Shown here piece after piece: positions 1 to 11,916 of a stretch of 64,000 nucleotides of DNA. The stretch covers positions 7,645,501 through 7,709,500 of the forward strand of contig JANTQA010000063.1 in the NCBI GenBank assembly GCA_027625915.1, given 5' to 3'. Each line of letters starts with the position of its first letter. Within the stretch, counting starts at the first letter, position 1. Made by a program: the position numbers and the translations under genes. The DNA is from Anaeramoeba flamelloides. Taxonomy: Eukaryota > Metamonada > Anaeramoebidae. The notes under the pieces are model-generated. The model made no database searches. It saw only the letters and a list, made by a program, of their open reading frames with translations, and was not told the origin of the DNA.

Positions 1-416
1 AGTAGAGTATTATCTAACCAAGATCTTTTTTCTGGAAATAACAAATATAAATATTCCTAAAATAAGGTTTATGTTTTTTCATTTTTTTTTTTTCAGCTTA
101 GCTTTCAAAAAAGAAATAACTCATTAAAAAAAAATGAATTCAAAATCTATTAAAAAAATAATATTCAATTTTATTATTTTAAATTATTTGGTTTGTTTTT
201 GAAACGATTATTAAGTAAATATATTTTTCCCTTTTTAATTCCATTACAAATTTAATTAAATAATGGTTTTTGTATGGTAATATATTCGATCTTTAATTGT
301 TAAAAAAAATTCAATTTGGATGGAAGAATAAAAGTCCCCAAACCAAAAGAAATTTTAATAAATTTTTGTTTTGATTTTGCACTTTTGTTTGCAAGTATCT
401 AATCGTATTTTTAATT

Positions 417-727
417 TCAATTCAAAAAATGATTGAATATTGAAGGATCTCTTAATATCCAAGAATCAAACTCTAATTCTTCTTCAATTTTTTTAAGATT
501 GTTGATTGATTGCTTCAAGATTTGTTGTTTTGTTTTCCCTTTTTATGTGAAATAAATAATTTTAAATAATACAGAAACAAAATAAGATTATATTTAATGA
601 AATTAAAACAAATAAATGAAAATAACAAACTATTTCGATAGTGTTTTCTTCTTCTATTTATTGGAGTTGTTTGTTGGACGGTTGGTGTTGTAAATATAAT
701 TTCCTCTTCTAAAAAAGTTTCGTTCAT
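417..727 (-). CDS. small two-exon protein, unknown function (72 aa)
   Basis: Two minus-strand exons join in frame: exon 1 at 727-631 and exon 2 at 538-417, with a 92-nt GT-AG intron (donor GTTTGT, acceptor AAAAAG). The split codon A|GG gives Arg. The predicted 72-residue protein starts MNETFLEEE, has a Thr/Pro/Gln stretch, then a very basic patch (RRRKHYRNRK, residues 25-34), a Lys/Glu helix likely to be amphipathic, and an aromatic tail (SWILRDPSIFNHFLN) ending in TGA. I do not recognise the family. The basic patch followed by a helix could bind nucleic acid, but it is not a clear bZIP. Support is the phase-consistent intron and amino-acid composition unlike translated noise; there is no homology evidence. 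Confidence 0.45.
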
Positions 728-1362
728 TTCTAGTATTAAAGTATCAATAATATTTTAAGAAAAGGAGATTTAAAAAATAATGGTAAAATTTTCAGTAACG
801 TATTTATTTGAGAATTTTATTTTTATAATTTGATTGACTTGATCTGGTGTTGTGTGTGTTTGTAATTTGATAACTTTTTAAAAATCAAAATGGCAGTGTT
901 TAAAATTCGAAAGGGATAAAACTTTAAGGTAGTTAAATTTGGATTTAATTTAGGAATCTAAGTTCCATAAAGAAATAGAAGACAAAAAGATAAAACTTAA
1001 ATAAATAGATAGATTCATCATTTTCATTCTATTATTTTACATCTATTTATGTGTAAAAGAAAATAAATAAAGTTACATTTTTTTTAATTCTTTGTTTTCA
1101 AAAAAACACAAAAAGTTTTTATTTTAATTGGATCAAAGATTATTCAAATTCTTTACAAATTAACTCACAGCAAAAAGAACACCTTGAATTTAAAATCGGA
1201 TTTTTGAAAATACAATTAACGTAACTTTAATTTTTCTAAACTTCTTTTTTTAACCTTTAATAAACCAAAATAGAGTAAATCGACCACTTTATTCTCAGAA
1301 CTTGTATTCGACCAAAAAATGATTGACTTTTCTTGATTGAAATTATTCAAAGGTTATTAACT

Positions 1363-1593
1363 TGCTGGTATTTAAATTATAAACAGGAAAAATTGTCAGT
1401 TCATTTTCATTTTCCTTTTTTCACATAGAGATCTCAAATAAAAATCTACTTGTTTGAGAAAACCTAATTTTCATTTTCCTTTTTCAAATAGAGAGTTCAT
1501 AAAATACATCATTCAACTTTATTGAGAACTCAATTTAATAAAGAAAAAAAGAGGAAGAGAAAATTTTATACGATTATCAATTCAAATGCCAGT
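1363..1593. repeat. MITE-like element, TGGTATTTGAA family
   Basis: The left end reads GCTGGTATTTAAATTATAAA and the right end ATTCAAATGCCAGTAT, an imperfect inverted repeat of the same terminal motif. Better preserved ends occur at 30,655-30,922, and single ends near 5,550 and 47,475. No coding capacity; diverged. Confidence 0.45.
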
Positions 1594-1838
1594 ATCGTTT
1601 CTTTTGACAATTTCAAAAAACAAAATCTTTTATTGCATGTTAAACATCACTAGATGGAATTTAGTGAAAGAAGGAAAGGTATATAAAAACAAAAGGAAAA
1701 ATTTTTAAGAATGAAAAAGAATAATACAAAGATCAAAAGAATTCAATAAAAAGAAAAAAATTAAATTGTGGGTTTATTACTTGAAATTCATCAAAAACCT
1801 GGTATAAAAATGATAAAAAAAATTAAAATTGATATAAA

Positions 1839-2010
1839 ATATGTATTAATTTGTACAATTTACTTTTTGGGTATTTAGTAAAAATACATTTGTTACAAAT
1901 TTTTGTTTTGAATGATAAAATCTTCATAAAGTCGAAGATTTTTCATTTTTGTTTGATTTCATAAACCCTTTGGTTGAAACCCTACCAATAACAATACAAA
2001 TTGAGATCTT
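1839..2010. repeat. dispersed repeat, arm 1 (inverted relative to 5,765-5,945)
   Basis: Reverse-complemented, this segment aligns over about 170 bases with 5,765-5,945; for example AACCCTTTGGTTGAAA here matches TTTCAACCAAAGGGTTT there. The pair flanks exon 1 of the RGG-protein gene in inverted orientation. They are probably two copies of one dispersed element. Confidence 0.6.
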
Positions 2011-2497
2011 AAACAAGTTTTCTACGAAAAAGCACAAATGTAAAATACAAGATTCAAATGAACAAAAGAAATTATGTAAAAATAATTGTTAACTTTGAAT
2101 GGAGAGTTATTTTATTTTGAGTGTTCTATTCCTGATTATTAGACTGGCAGTCTGATCGATTTAAAATTTTCTATCTTAACCTCAAAAAAAACCTTGCTAT
2201 TATATACTATTTGTGAATACTTAAATTTATAATCAGATTTATAGCTGCTTATTAATACACTCGCTATTTTTAAGGAACTTTTTTCTTTTAAAATTTTTTG
2301 ATGGCTTACCATTTGCTCGGATCATTTTCAGACTGTTACTTGGTATTCTAAAAAAATCTTGAACAATCCAAGAAGAATATTTTTAAATTTTATTTTTTTT
2401 TTATTTCTTAATCCGAAAAATCAACCACAAAATTTGCTTTTCGAAAATAGGACAATTTCTTAAAAAACAAACAACCACATAACAAAAAACTCAAAAG

Positions 2498-2947
2498 ATG
2501 GAAAAGGCACTTGAAGAAAAACGAATCATGAAGAACATGATCATGTCTGGTAAGCTTATCACAGGGAAAAAAAGTGGAAGAACGATCACGATCTATGATC
2601 TGAGCGAGCTGCCCAAGGGCGAACCTTTCATTACGGCCACAGGGAATGTGATCGAAAGAATTTCCGAAACACAAGCTGTTGTAAACACATCGCGTTTTTT
2701 TGAGATCGGCGTTACACCTTTGATTGGGAACAACTCCTCTTCTTTAGGCGGATCAACAAACCCCAAACGAGAGGGGGAACTTGACGAAACACAATTGGCA
2801 CAAAACTCTGGTACGTTTGAAAAGAGCTTTGTTGATGACGAAAGAGTTCCACTCATACAAATAAACAAGTTTTTAGAAAATAGATCAGAAGGTGAATGGC
2901 TTTGGTCACCCAAAGATCACGAATCAAGAAGAAACACTGTAAGAAAA

Positions 2948-2995
<48 letters not shown>

Positions 2996-5900
2996 CGATC
3001 CTTTGTTTTGTCTCTTTAAAAGAAAAAAAACGAATTGTTATTGATTTCACACAAGAGTAACAATTCTGCAAATATAAAATTTAAAAAGCCAAAGTATCCA
3101 TTTAAACATCATATTTCAATTTTGAATCAAAACTTTTTTTCTTTTTGAGCTTTGTTTGTGTTCGAATCATTTTAAAAAAGTACGACAAAAAAGATAACCA
3201 AAGCATTTCAAAAACGGTTTGTCAAGCTCTAGTACAGTATGTTAAATAATCCGTGTTGGGATTTTTAATTTGTGTTTTTGAAAAATGTTTGTATTGTTTT
3301 TGTAAATAATTGTTGTTTTTTTTTTTAAATTGTGTTTTTTTGATTTTAATTGTTGTGGCTTTTGAAATTTATTCTATTGTTCCTTTAAAATATCGTTAAG
3401 TAAAACAAAAAATCAAAATTTTCATTCAGCTTTCCAAAATAATCACATCCAAAGAATCAAAATAAATAGTCAAAAAGCCCAATTCTAAAAGAGAAATTGA
3501 TAATTTAAACCCATTTTATGGAATTAAGAAATTGAAATTCTATATGTTTTTATAAACTTTTTTTTTGGAAAGCTGAATGAAAATTTTGTTCCATTTATTT
3601 TACAACAAACAGTATGTTATTAATTCTATTATTCCTTAAAAATACAGTTTTACAAAACTGTATTTATAAAACCTAAATAGTATTTACAATAGTACATTTT
3701 ACCGAATCATTGTTCCACAATCTTCCAACTTCAGTCACCCTATTTAAGAATTAACCCGATCAAATTTAAACAAACTTGTCACCTAAATCTACAATCACCA
3801 AATCTTTCAATTTGGTTGGAAAAAAAAAAACAACAAAAAAGAGACAAAGACTGTCTGTAAAACTGTTTTGTATCCATCTAAATGTGCAAAAATGATTTCT
3901 TAAATTTTCAAAATTTTTTGAAAAAGTATGATTTAAAAATTTCACTTTAAAGTTTTGAAAAAAAAGTGAAACACACTTTTTAATTGGGAACCTTACTAAA
4001 AATGAAAACTAAAATCAATTAAAAGTAGATACCAATTGTTCTCAAATAATAATCCATTAGATTATTTTCAATCAAACCAACAAACACGATTTAAATCTAC
4101 TTTCATATCAAAATTGATGTTTTGTTTTGGAGATCGTGAAAATAGTCAATTTTTTGAACAAATTTTTAATAATTGATCAACCAAAAAAAAAACCCATACC
4201 AAAAGATATTATTAAAAAAACTGTTATTGTGCTGAGTCCTTCATTTTGTCTTTATTTAATTATTTTTTCTTTTATTAATTGATCTTACTTTTCTTTTTAA
4301 GTAATGTTCCCAATTAAAAACCCTGTTTCACTTTTTTTCCACAACAGTTATTTTCAATTTTTACCTTTAGCAGTCAGCCTTAAAATAATCTCTTGTAATT
4401 GTTTAACTTTTATTTATTTACCTCGTTCTTTTTTTGTGATATATATATTGGGCGAACCAAGAATCCTAGATGAAACAATATTCCAGAATAGAAAAAAAAG
4501 TTAATCAGCTGAAATTTTATCCCATTAAAATTCTACAAGATAATCGGTCAAATCATTAAAAATATAATTTACATAATAAATTTTACGTAATAATGAGAGC
4601 GAATTAGATCTCTCAAAATATCAAATCTCATTGGCTAATGAAGATCCATGTGGTTTTCATTCAATTAGAAGTTAAAAAATATTTTGAAGGATCTTTTAAT
4701 GAAACAATTTTTGATTAGATCTTGGATGGGTGTAAAGTATTATTATCAAACTATGCTTCTTTTTGAAAAATAAACACACTCTTGGAAATTTTTAATCTCA
4801 TTAACAATTAAAAACTAAAAACACTATTGAACAATTTTCAAAACCACAAAAATTTCCAAAAAAACAATAAAAAGTTGAAAAAAAATATTTATTGAAGTCA
4901 ACACGGATTATTTAACAAACTGTAGATCCTTTTTTCAGAACTTTATTAAAAATTCTATGGAAACATTTTTTTCAACAACTTTATTTTTCAAAGTCACCTC
5001 ACCCTTTTTTCACAAAAAACTATTGGCCGAGAATAATTTTAGAGTTCTTACTATTGGTTACAAAATAAAAGGAACAAAATTTTCATTTATCTTTCCAAAA
5101 AATGTTTAAAAATCATGTAAAATTTCATATTTTTAATTCCCATAATCAGTTTAAATTATTAATTCCCCTTTTGAGAATTGGGGACTTTGATGATTAATTT
5201 TAATTTTTTGGAATGTGATTATTTTGGAAAGCAGAATGAAAATTTTGATATTTTTATTTTGCACTTAACAGTATGTTAAAATCACCAATTTTAAAAAACA
5301 CTCAATTCCAAAGCCTTACTGTTATTTGAAATTTAAGTAGGACAAAATTTTGACTGGCTTTCTTTTTTCAATTCTTCAATCTTCCTTTCTTTGCGGATTC
5401 GTAGTTCACGCGAAAATATATCGTAGAAAAAAGTACCAAACAAATAAATAGAGATCCCAAATTACATTCTTTTTCTTTGAAAACTCTATTTAGGTAAAAG
5501 AAAAATAGGAAAAGGAAGTGCAATCCCCCCCCCCCCATTTATTATTCAAATACTGGCACTGCAATATTAAATAGGTTTGTGTGAACCCAATAACCATATT
5601 CTCACACAAATGTTCATCAGCTACGCATCCTTTAATCTAATAGCGTTGTATACCAGAAGGACAAAATTATCTCTTTTTAAAAGCATATTTTTTTTTAACA
5701 CTAAATTTTTTAAAACACCAAATTTTTTATAATTTAAATATGAACCAATTCGAGAAAACAAATAAAAGATCTCAATTTACATTGTTATTATTGAACATTT
5801 CAACCAAAGGGTTTAAGAAAGAAAAAAAAAGAGATATATCTTCAACTTCATGAAGGTTTTACAATTCAAAACAAAAATTTGTAACAAATGCATTTTACTA

Positions 5901-6850
5901 AATACCCTAAAAACATATGTACAAAATAATACATTTTTTGTTTCAAAGTTTAATGATTTTTCGTCATGCTTAGACCAACTTTTTGTAAAAATTTGGTGGT
6001 TTTATTCACGATTTTTATTTTTTTCTTTTTGTTTAAATTTAAATGAAATATTCCTAAAGCCTTTGAAATAAAAAAATGAAATTTCCGTTTTTAAAATTAT
6101 AAAATTGTTTTTTTCAAAATGATATAATTGTATTTTTCGTTCAAATTTATTCTTGACTTTTATCTAATTTTGTCAAAAAAAAATTTGATTTAAATATTAC
6201 AACTTGTGTTAAAACGTGAATTAAACGATTACTTTTTAGGAGAATATGCCTGATTCAAAATCGGCATCCCTCAAAAATGGATCAATGTTTTCTCTTGACC
6301 AAAATCACACAAAGATGACACTAAAAAGATACCTCACCTTTCCTGGGATTTATGTCAACAATAATTTTCTCAATTAAAATATGTTTCTAAAAATGGTTTC
6401 TGAATATGTGACTAAATTAGCACTGATGTTTTAAAAAATTGATAACCAAAAGATTTGAAAATTGCTACTAAAACCACTTAAAAAGAATTAAAAACATTTT
6501 GAGTAACATATTTTCAAACTTTTAGTCATCACTGTTTTAAAACAACACCAATACTGACATTTTTATGTTTAAAATATTATCGTTTACCATAGCAAGATGC
6601 CTTAAAATTAATACATGTTGCCATGTAAGTTAAATAGCTTTAGAGCTTTATGGCTCAAATGTCTCTAGAAAATCTATCAGTAAAGTAGTACTATTTGTTG
6701 AGTTTTCAAATAAAAAAGACAAGAATTTCAGAAAAAAATCTGCATTTCTCCACAAATTTAAAGATTGAATCATCAATATTCAGACTTTAAATTGAAAAAT
6801 ATCTTTCTTAAATTTATCGTGAAATGTAGATTAGTTACTAAAAAATTCAA

Positions 6851-6892
<42 letters not shown>

Positions 6893-8316
6893 GGGGAGGA
6901 GTTATAAACCCCTTTTATTTGCTGATAGCTTTTCTTGAGTTTTTTGTTTATTCAGGAAATCAATAGATTTTCGTTAGGTTTTTTTGAGGTTTTCTATTTA
7001 TTTGTGAAGTGTTCTAGGTTTTTTTTATTTTTTGATATATACAGAAAATTTTAATAAATTTTCTGTATATTTCAAAAAGTAAAAAAAACCTAACGAAAAT
7101 CAATAGATTTTCCGAATAAAATAGAAAACCCCAAAAAAACCTAGAACACTTCACAAATAAATAGAAAACCTCAAAAAAACCTAACGAAAATCTATTGATT
7201 TCCTGAATAAACAGAAAACTCCAGCAAACCTAACGGCATTTCCAACTTGGGCTATTTTCTAATTTTTTAATTCTGAAATTGTCCAATTCAATTTCTTGTT
7301 TTTTCAGGTTTTTTGATTTCCAATTAATAATTTCAAATTCTTTTTTTCTGAAAGTGAGATTGCTGATTAATTCATCAAAACCTAGGATTTGAAAATTTTA
7401 AATTCATTTGAATCTTCTTTTATATATTGTTATTCTGACAGGATTAATTTTCTCTTTTTGTTTTTAAAGTTTTTTTTTTTTTGAGGTATAATTTCATCAA
7501 GTAAAAACAGTTAATATCTACAATTCAGCAACTTGATGTAAAAACCTTTTGATCCAATCTCATTTAAATTGTAAAGGAGATTCTTTGAAATATTCTTCAA
7601 TTTGGATCAAAAAAATGATTTTAAACGTATTTTTTCATTTTCAATAATTAGAAAATTTTAGATACCTAAACTCAAATACCCTTATTAAGAAAAAAAGAAT
7701 AAATGATCTAAAAAAATAAAAATCAAACTTTTTAAAAAGTAATAATCATTCTGAAAAAGAAAGTTTCTTAAATTTTTTAAATTATCAACTTTATCTCAAT
7801 TTATTTGGCAGACCAAAAAATGAATTTTTGAAATTAAAATACAAATAATTACTAATTTGATATTCAAAACACCTTTCATTTATTTTTATTACGTTTTATA
7901 AAAAACAAAAACAATGCAAAACTATTAAACAGTCAAAATTTGGTGGTGGTTCGAATCGTTATCGTGGGAGTGATCTTTCAGACTTGTCTCTAAATTCATT
8001 TTATTCTGAAAAAAATGAGAGTTCATTATCTCAAGAACGATCAATAAACACAACAACGAAGAAAAGCCGCGGAACAAGAAGAGCCACACGAGGAACATCA
8101 AACATTGGTTCCCGTGGCCGTGGCGGAAGAAGAAGGCAAAGTACAAACCCAAAGAGACAACAACCCCGTTTGGGAAGAAGTGGACAGAAAAAGGGTGAAC
8201 AAAAAAAGACTTATGGGTTTGAGTTTGAGTTTGACAAAGTCACACAAGAAGAAGTTGATTCAATTCTACAATTATCAAGAGAAACAATGGGCAAAACTGG
8301 TGGACAAAGAATGTAA
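2498..8316 (+). CDS. unknown RGG-rich protein, probably three exons (~312 aa)
   Basis: Exon 1 (2,498-2,938) is clearly coding by its locally higher GC and encodes 147 residues including the stretch TATGNVIERISETQAVVNTS. It ends at donor ACT|GTAAGA in phase 0. The last exon (7,933-8,316) follows acceptor AAACAG in phase 0 and is rich in Gly/Arg: GSRGRGGRRR, an RGG-type basic tract that usually means RNA binding, then an acidic/aromatic tail (TYGFEFEFDKVTQEEVDSIL). A probable middle exon (6,240-6,353, phase 0 on both sides, start ENMPDSKSASLKNGS) sits after a good TTTTTAG acceptor, but its donor GTCAAC is weak. I do not recognise the protein. That all pieces belong to one transcript is inference. 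The first intron is several kb long and full of MITEs, and carries T46 right after the donor. Confidence 0.55.
2950..2995. repeat. T46 homopolymer just inside an intron donor
   Basis: An uninterrupted run of about 46 T begins eleven bases downstream of the GTAAGA donor at 2,939. Its length in the assembly may be unreliable. Confidence 0.9.
3393..3612. mobile_element. ~220-bp MITE, copy A (TA|CTGTTTGTTG family)
   Basis: The left arm contains TCAAAATTTTCATTCAGCTT and the right arm AAGCTGAATGAAAATTTTG, followed by CCATTTATTTTACAACAAAC and AG|TA. TA dinucleotides flank the element. Related copies are at 5,051-5,271, 31,142-31,366 and 57,117-57,335, with part-copies near 14,335 and 44,345. Confidence 0.75.
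3953..4347. mobile_element. MITE with TTTTTAATTGGGAAC inner TIR, copy 1
   Basis: The right end reads TTCCCAATTAAAAACCCTG, then TTTCACTTTTTTTCCACAAC. The left end carries the inverted counterpart with AAAAAAGTGAAACACAC. It is related to 41,115-41,571, whose outer TIR differs, and to 57,868-58,308. Confidence 0.6.
5051..5271. mobile_element. ~220-bp MITE, copy B
   Basis: TA-flanked. The left arm has GGAACAAAATTTTCATTTAT and the right arm GCAGAATGAAAATTTTGAT. Same family as copy A. Confidence 0.7.
5765..5945. repeat. dispersed repeat, arm 2
   Basis: Inverted partner of 1,839-2,010. A chance ORF across it (5,850-6,071) is explained by the repeat and is not called as a gene. Confidence 0.6.
6853..6892. 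repeat. (TTA)n microsatellite
   Basis: About 13 tandem TTA units immediately upstream of the hairpin cassette at 6,926. Confidence 0.9.
6926..7237. repeat. modular hairpin cassette H1
   Basis: A ~310-base array that is symmetrical at several scales. At its core, TACAGAAAATTTTAATAAAT pairs with its own continuation, inside arms CTAGGTTTTTTTTATTTTT and AAAAAGTAAAAAAAACCTA. Small dyads of the type AAAATCTATTGATTTT and TTCTAGG/CCTAGAA blocks repeat on both sides. It ends AAACCTAACGGC, the same right end as the cassettes at 37.3-38.3 and 57.6-58.6 kb. No ORF. It lies in the intron of the RGG-protein gene. Confidence 0.75.
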
Positions 8317-9254
8317 AAGAAATTGAAAAAATTTCTTTTCTCTCTCATTTTATTTCTTTGTTTATTTTTATTTGATAAAATAAAACAATAATATCTTTTA
8401 TAAAAGTTTTTTATTAAATAGCATATTAAATGTACTAAAAATGAAAAAGTATTATTTCTTTAGAATTCAAAATTTTCCATTTCTTTATTGAAGCTTATTC
8501 CAAATGATTGATTAACAATAGTTTTTTTTTGAGTTTAAACACTCTCGAATTAAAGATTTTTTTTGGGTTTTTATGTTGATAATTATTGAGTTAAATCTTT
8601 TAAATTAAAAAATTAAAACAAATTGTTACTTGAGGACTTTTTAGAGATTATTTATTTAATACTAGAATACCATTATTTGGAGTTTCTATTTTTCAGATTT
8701 GATAAAGTAATTAAAAATAAAACTTTCCAAATTAAAAATTGTTTCAAATTGATCATTACTAAAAAGAATAATAATTAATTGTTCAATAACATTCAAAATA
8801 GATTTTTTAAAGCCATTTGAAAAATGTAGCACAAATATCATTTACTTTCCTATTACAACATACACTAATTATAGATAAATATCAGGTAACTCTAACCCCA
8901 AAATTATAATTTATTTCCACAAGTATTAATAGTCTAAATAAATAATTACTTTTCTGACAATTAGCTCTTTGAGAATATATTACAATTATTCTTATCAATT
9001 ATTTTACATTAGAAAATATTAAAAAGAATGAGAAAAATATACTATTGCATATTGATAAGTTTTATTATTTGGATTATTAATACCCCATTAAATTAATTTT
9101 TTTTGAGATTGATGATAAAAATTAATTTATAAACACATTAAATAATGTATTAAATATTGAAATATTTTATAAAAAAAATTCAACAATTCTTAAATCTAAT
9201 AATAAGGTTTTTACAATTTTCATTCACACACCCCCATAATAACAAAATATTTAC

Positions 9255-9640
9255 TGTTGATTTACTCACGAGTCAAGAAGTGAATTCACACTAAAAAGGA
9301 TAGTTTGGAATTACATTTCTATTATTGTCAAAATTCAATTATCAAACAGAAAAATTGCTTGTGATCTCTATAGGTAAAAAATTCAATTAACAAAAAAAAA
9401 CAAATTCATTGGATCTCTTTGACAAAAAATTCAACGAAGAAAAATCAGTTTAAAAGAGGTCTCAATTCCAAAAAATCAAATAGAAAAAAAAAAAAATTCA
9501 TCTTTTCTTATTTTTATATTTCCAAATGGTTAAATATCTTTCATTAAAAACAAATTGTTTTCTTTAAGTACACAACCAATTTAATATGATTTAAGTTAAC
9601 AAGTAGTTCTTTTATAACTCTCTATACTAGACAAATAGAA
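9255..9640. repeat. interspersed repeat copy (also 32,905-33,270; parts at 32,620 and 59,150)
   Basis: Shared blocks include ATCTTTTCTTATTTTTA, then AAATTGTTTTCTTTAAGTAC followed by ACAACCAATTTAAT here, against CAATCTTTTCTTATTTTTAA and ACATAATCAATTTAATTTG near 33,150. The leading block (ACTCACGAGT, then AAAAGGATAGTTTGGAATT) resembles 32,918 and 31,372. Moderately diverged, no coding capacity seen. Confidence 0.5.
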
Positions 9641-10085
9641 AAAAAAAATTGTAACAATCTTTTGATAAAAAAACTCATCTCAAAAACGAAAAAAATTAAT
9701 AAAAAAAATATCTTGATAATCTCAAAAATGGTAAAGTGCTACACTTCGAAATTAACACAGTTGTTTTCAAAATAATAACCCACTACAATTCGAATTATAA
9801 ATTTAATTTCACTCCTTGGCATTTTTTTCATAAAATATACTTGTTTTTATCTGTTGATTTTTTGAGGTCAATTGTACATCATATATTGTTTGGGGTTTAA
9901 TTGGTCTTTTTGCACTTAAAAATTTTAAAAAATTTTTTCATTACAAAAAAATATTTTTAGACATCATTACTTGCCCCACTTTTTTTTTTTTTTTCAAATA
10001 GTATTTTTTTTTTTGACCACCAACTAAAAAAAAATATTTTCTGATCTTTGGATTTTTTTTAACAATTCTAGGTAAGAATTCCAAA

Positions 10086-10347
10086 ATGTCTTTAAAAATA
10101 ATCTATATTAACTATTTAAAGTTGAATTTTCAACTGGATAAAAAAACAAAAGGTAGTGTTGAGGAGTTTTCTGGTGTGATTCCAAAGGGAAAATTCTACC
10201 AAAACAAAAAACAAAATAATATGTTAACTGAACAGTACTTATGAGTATTATGTTTTTATTTTTATTATAAAGACTTATTTCATTTTTTTATGATGACAAA
10301 TTTATAGATTCAATAACCAGAATCTTCTGCTCAATGGGATAAAATAA
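10086..10347 (+). CDS. possible small two-exon protein (62 aa)
   Basis: Exon 1 (10,086-10,234) starts MSLKIIYINYLKLNF and includes KGSVEEFSGVIPKGKFYQN, which looks coding and has locally higher GC. Donor CA|GTACTT joins in phase 2 to exon 2 (10,308-10,347, acceptor TTATAG), giving EQFNNQNLLLNGIK and a TAA stop. The 73-nt intron is of the short class seen elsewhere here. No recognised domain. It lies in repeat-rich DNA and could be a fragment of an element. Confidence 0.35.
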
Positions 10348-11831
10348 AAATTAATTTACTGAAAAAGAAATAATTAAAAATATTTCCAATTGAGTAAAAA
10401 CTTAATCAATTATTTTTTTGGGAAACTGTAAATAGGGGAATTCATATTTTATTCAAGTAATGACTTGTTAAATGTTTATAAATTAACTCTAACTATAAAA
10501 GAAAAATTATCAAAAAATAAATTGAAATTAAAATTATTTTATTTATTTATGCGATAATGGAATTGATTTTAGATAAAGAAAAAATAATCATCTTTGAATA
10601 ACCTTTACTTTTCGTATTTCAATTAGTTTTTTTAATATCTAGGGAATTTTTTCTATAATTATATAAAATGAAACCAAAAAAAAATAATAATTTCACTAAG
10701 TTTAATGAAATACTCTTTGAAGGAAATTATTACTAATTCCCAAATTAGAAAAGAGAAAACCCTGTTTTAGATTTAATAAAATTAAATAGAATTCTAGAAA
10801 AACAATGATATGTTTAGAATTTTTTTGAAAATTTTGAAATTTTTTATCAGTTTTTTTCAAATATTTCTTATTTTTAAAATTATTTTTAAAGATATTAAAG
10901 TATTTTATCTTAATACAAATAATTAATATTTTCAAGGAATATCTAAAAAATGGATTTTGTAAAAAATATTATCCAAAAATTCATTTTTAAAAGAATAATC
11001 CCAACCAAAGATTATTTCCAGAAAAAAAATATTATAGCCCAAAATCCCCTAATGTTTATAATTCAATATTATGATTTTAAAAAAATTATTATTATTAAAA
11101 TCAGTTATTTGATAATATATATATATTATAATTATCAATTTGAATTTCTTTTATTTTGTTTGAAAATATTTAAAATTTTGCCAAATAATTGATGAATAGT
11201 TCCTATAAGAATTTGAATGATTACAAATTCTCCAAATGAATATCCTTTTATTAGTTATTAGTTAAAAATCTCTAAAATACAAAAGAATTTTCTGAAGTTT
11301 TAAGTTGTATTTTATAGATTATAAAAAAAGTACTTGGTGCTATTTTTTTTCCAATATTTGATTGTTTTTCTCAGATTTTTTTTTTTTTTTTAAACAATAA
11401 GAAATAATTGATCCAAAATACAACGTAAACAAAGAAATAATATTTTTATTATGTTTTAAATAAATTTTTATACTTTGAAAATAATAATTATTTTTAAGAC
11501 AGAGTTATCTCAATTTGTAGTGATTTTATTTTTACAACTCTATTTTTAGTCCACTTCCACTTTATAAGATTTTTTTCTTCTTCAAAAACTGAAATAATTT
11601 TTTCACGAAATTCTTTGGAAATAGAGAGAATTTTTGAACTTTTTAAAAATTAAAAAATGGATCAAACTTTTGAAAAACTATAATTGATTTCTAAAAATTA
11701 TTTAAAAATAAATGAGATTTAATGAAAATCAGATTATTCCCTCTTTTTGAAAAATCAATTTGTGTTACTTTCTTTTTGGATTTGCTATTAAATTTATTGT
11801 AATCGTTTTATCCTGATTATTAGTTCCTTAA

Positions 11832-11916
11832 GGTTTACAATCAACAAATAACCCAATACCATGCCTCTGTACCTTGCGCAAGATAATTGTTTCTCTTTCT
11901 GTGGGGATTGCGTACC
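11832..11916. mobile_element. 85-bp TTAA-flanked deletion derivative of the 60-kb hairpin family
   Basis: Flanked by TTAA on both sides (11,828-11,831 and 11,917-11,920). It begins GGTTTACAATC and ends GGGGATTGCGTACC. An internal block, GCGCAAGATAATTGTTTCTC, matches the subterminal block CGCAAGATAATCTTCTTTC of the copy at 61,234-61,792. Confidence 0.6.

Larger units (their letters stand above)
728..2497. other. intergenic region with dispersed repeats
   Basis: AT-rich DNA between two divergent genes. It holds a TIR element near 1,363-1,593 and one arm of an inverted dispersed repeat at 1,839-2,010. A 16-codon ATG ORF at 2,299-2,349 (MAYHLLGSFSDCYLVF) lies just upstream of the next gene and could be a uORF or a leader exon. 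No other gene was seen. Confidence 0.5.
3235..4922. mobile_element. Tc1/mariner-like non-autonomous element with nested MITEs
   Basis: The left end is TA|CAGTATGTTAAATAATCC and the right end, reverse-complemented, TA|CAGTTTGTTAAATAATCC. Flanking TA dinucleotides and a terminal CAGT are the usual Tc1/mariner signature. The inverted similarity continues inwards in degenerate form (CGTGTTGGGATTTTT against AAAAATCCCAACACGG-like sequence). No transposase ORF remains. The ~220-bp MITE at 3,393-3,612 and a ~390-bp MITE at 3,953-4,347 lie inside it, so it is older than both. The whole nest sits in an intron. Confidence 0.6.

Noticed and set aside
2137-2160. Palindrome AGACTGGCAGTCT with a similar CAGACCGACAGTCTG at 12,138
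   Set aside because: Two short imperfect palindromes without shared flanks; not enough for a family.
2593-3071. Minus-strand ORFs over exon 1 of the RGG gene and the T46 tract
   Set aside because: Antisense shadows; the poly-Lys stretch comes from the homopolymer.
5850-6071. 73-codon ORF
   Set aside because: Lies across a dispersed repeat; the inverted copy at 1.84-2.01 kb is not open.
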